Source of the DNA: Nymphaea colorata | Taxonomy: Eukaryota > Streptophyta > Magnoliopsida > Nymphaeales > Nymphaeaceae | Length of the DNA stretch: 64,000 nucleotides | Direction of reading: 5' to 3' | NCBI RefSeq assembly: GCF_008831285.2 | Contig: NC_045145.1 | Location: forward strand, 18,226,802-18,290,801 | In this document: piece after piece, positions 62,751-64,000 of the stretch | How the letters are laid out: every line of letters begins with the position of its first letter | How positions within the stretch are numbered: position 1 is the stretch's first letter | Notes under the pieces: model-generated | Databases searched by the model: none | Seen by the model: the letters and a program-made list of their open reading frames with translations, nothing else | What the model was told of the DNA's origin: nothing | Position numbers and translations under genes: made by a program

Positions 62751-64000
62751 GTGGATTTCGTAACTACGCTGATAAAAATTCTCTTTGTTATATATTGCTG
62801 GTGTGATTCTTGCCAAATGTTAACTAATGAGAATCAAAGAAAGGGCTCGATGCTCCTTGTTATGGATGTAGGCATTAGCGACGAATCACGTTAATTGCTG
62901 TTTTTCTTTTTCTTTTCTTTTTTTCCGTTCATTCTTTTTAGCAAGCTCGTTATTTTATTGGAAAGGAGATTAGGTGGGGGAGTAATATGGACACTGCAGA
63001 AGGACAGGCCGGGACCAAAGTTCGAGGTGGAAAAGCAGGGGGTATCTTCTCACGTACCTTCGTTCCCACCGAAGCCCCCAGCAATGGCGAACATCACGTG
63101 CCCGCTGCACGATTCCCGACGCTGAGTAAGGGAGCCCCAGAGGCCAAGTGGCGCCACTCCATCGCCCTGCCAGGCCTACTCAGCTCCCCACACCAACCAA
63201 TTGCAGCTTTTTAGCCTCCTCCTCCTTCTTCCTCCCACTCTTCCTTCCTCTCGCATTGTGCAGAATCACGTACAGCTTTTTGGTCTCCGGCTTTTTCCTT
63301 CTCCTCCTTTTTCTCCCTCTTGCATTTGTGCAGTATCACGAAGATCACCTTTTTCTTCTTCTTTTTTAAACTCTTAGATGTTATACAGTCGGTCTTTGTA
63401 CCGAAAAGACAGATCATCGCAGCTTTTTGGTCTCCCCTCTCATGTACGTTTGTACATATAGGTCTTAGTGCCGTCATGTACCCTACGCGGTAAAAGAATT
63501 GATGCCCTTTTCCGTTCTTCCTTTCTTATTATATAATATAATTCAATTCATGAACTTGATCGGCGAAAGCTGCCGGCGCCGGCCGGGTTTTGAAAATCCG
63601 GTTTCTAGATTTACGTGTAGATTAAGAAAACAGAGGGGTATGTGTATGTATCTCAAGGCATTTTTTGTTTTAAAAAACTCTTGAGATATCGGCGCTGATT
63701 CTTTATAAAATTTAGGCTCTACATTCATTTTCCATATTTGTTCCTATGCATATGATTTACATACTTTGGTTTCATCTTTGCAACTGCGTTTCAAAAACAT
63801 CTGACGAAATCTACCAAATCAAGCCAATCAGTGGTAAAGTTGGATGTCTAAATTCGTGGACTATATATAGTCTTGTTATCCAACTTTTCTGGCTACCACT
63901 AATTAATTGTTTTCAGGAAATCGAACAATAATGTACTTAATGACTACTAATGAGAAAAAAAAAATACAAAGATCCCATGCTTAAATCGAAGTCCGTAAAT
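62751..64000. other. 3' LTR remnant and right-end spacer
   Basis: 62751 to roughly 62930 looks like Copia LTR sequence (AATCACGTTAATTGCTG, then a T-rich stretch). 62990-63215 is GC-richer with short overlapping + frames of unknown nature. 63220-63370 is pyrimidine-rich. The rest is AT-rich with no gene. Confidence 0.4.

Noticed and set aside
1-64000. CRISPR arrays, operons or prokaryotic features
   Set aside because: The window is plant nuclear DNA with introns. The short tandem repeats seen are microsatellites or local duplications with no spacer pattern.

Overview
This window is nuclear DNA from a flowering plant. The genes have GT-AG introns, the spacers are AT-rich and full of transposon remnants and microsatellites, and the gene families (calmodulin-like protein, plant laccases, a CYP78A P450) are those of angiosperms. 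The calmodulin-like and P450 exons are strongly GC-rich against AT-rich spacers, which is common in monocots and some early-diverging angiosperms, but the species cannot be fixed from the sequence alone.

Layout from left to right: (1) a calmodulin-like calcium sensor, single exon, + strand, 1727-2269. (2) Laccase A, - strand, six exons spread over 12768-5888, predicted 562 aa. (3) A repeat-rich spacer, 12.8-20.7 kb, with several small non-autonomous DNA transposons and a decayed Copia polymerase fragment. (4) A direct tandem segmental duplication. Unit 1 is about 20754-29880 and unit 2 about 29880-43108. Each unit carries one intact six-exon laccase on the + strand (laccase B, 24933-29508; laccase C, 37886-42755; both predicted 566 aa). 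The 4 kb of extra length in unit 2 is mostly inserted repeats. (5) A gene-poor spacer, 43.1-50.0 kb, that includes an old fragment of plastid petD with part of its intron. (6) A two-exon CYP78A cytochrome P450, + strand, 50067-52031, predicted 550 aa. (7) A long stretch without recognisable genes, then a broken Copia retrotransposon (about 59.1-62.8 kb) and AT-rich sequence to the end.

Laccases A, B and C share the same intron positions and phases, all four copper-binding blocks, secretory signal peptides and the same proline-rich C-terminus, so they form one local laccase cluster that should act in the apoplast on phenolic substrates. None of the three keeps a good miR397 target site where many plant laccases have one. 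The calmodulin-like gene and the P450 appear to be unrelated neighbours.

I found no previously undescribed biological system. The most notable observations are the sharply delimited laccase tandem duplication, the missing miR397 site, the nuclear petD insertion, and a family of small hAT-type elements with clear 8-bp target-site duplications.
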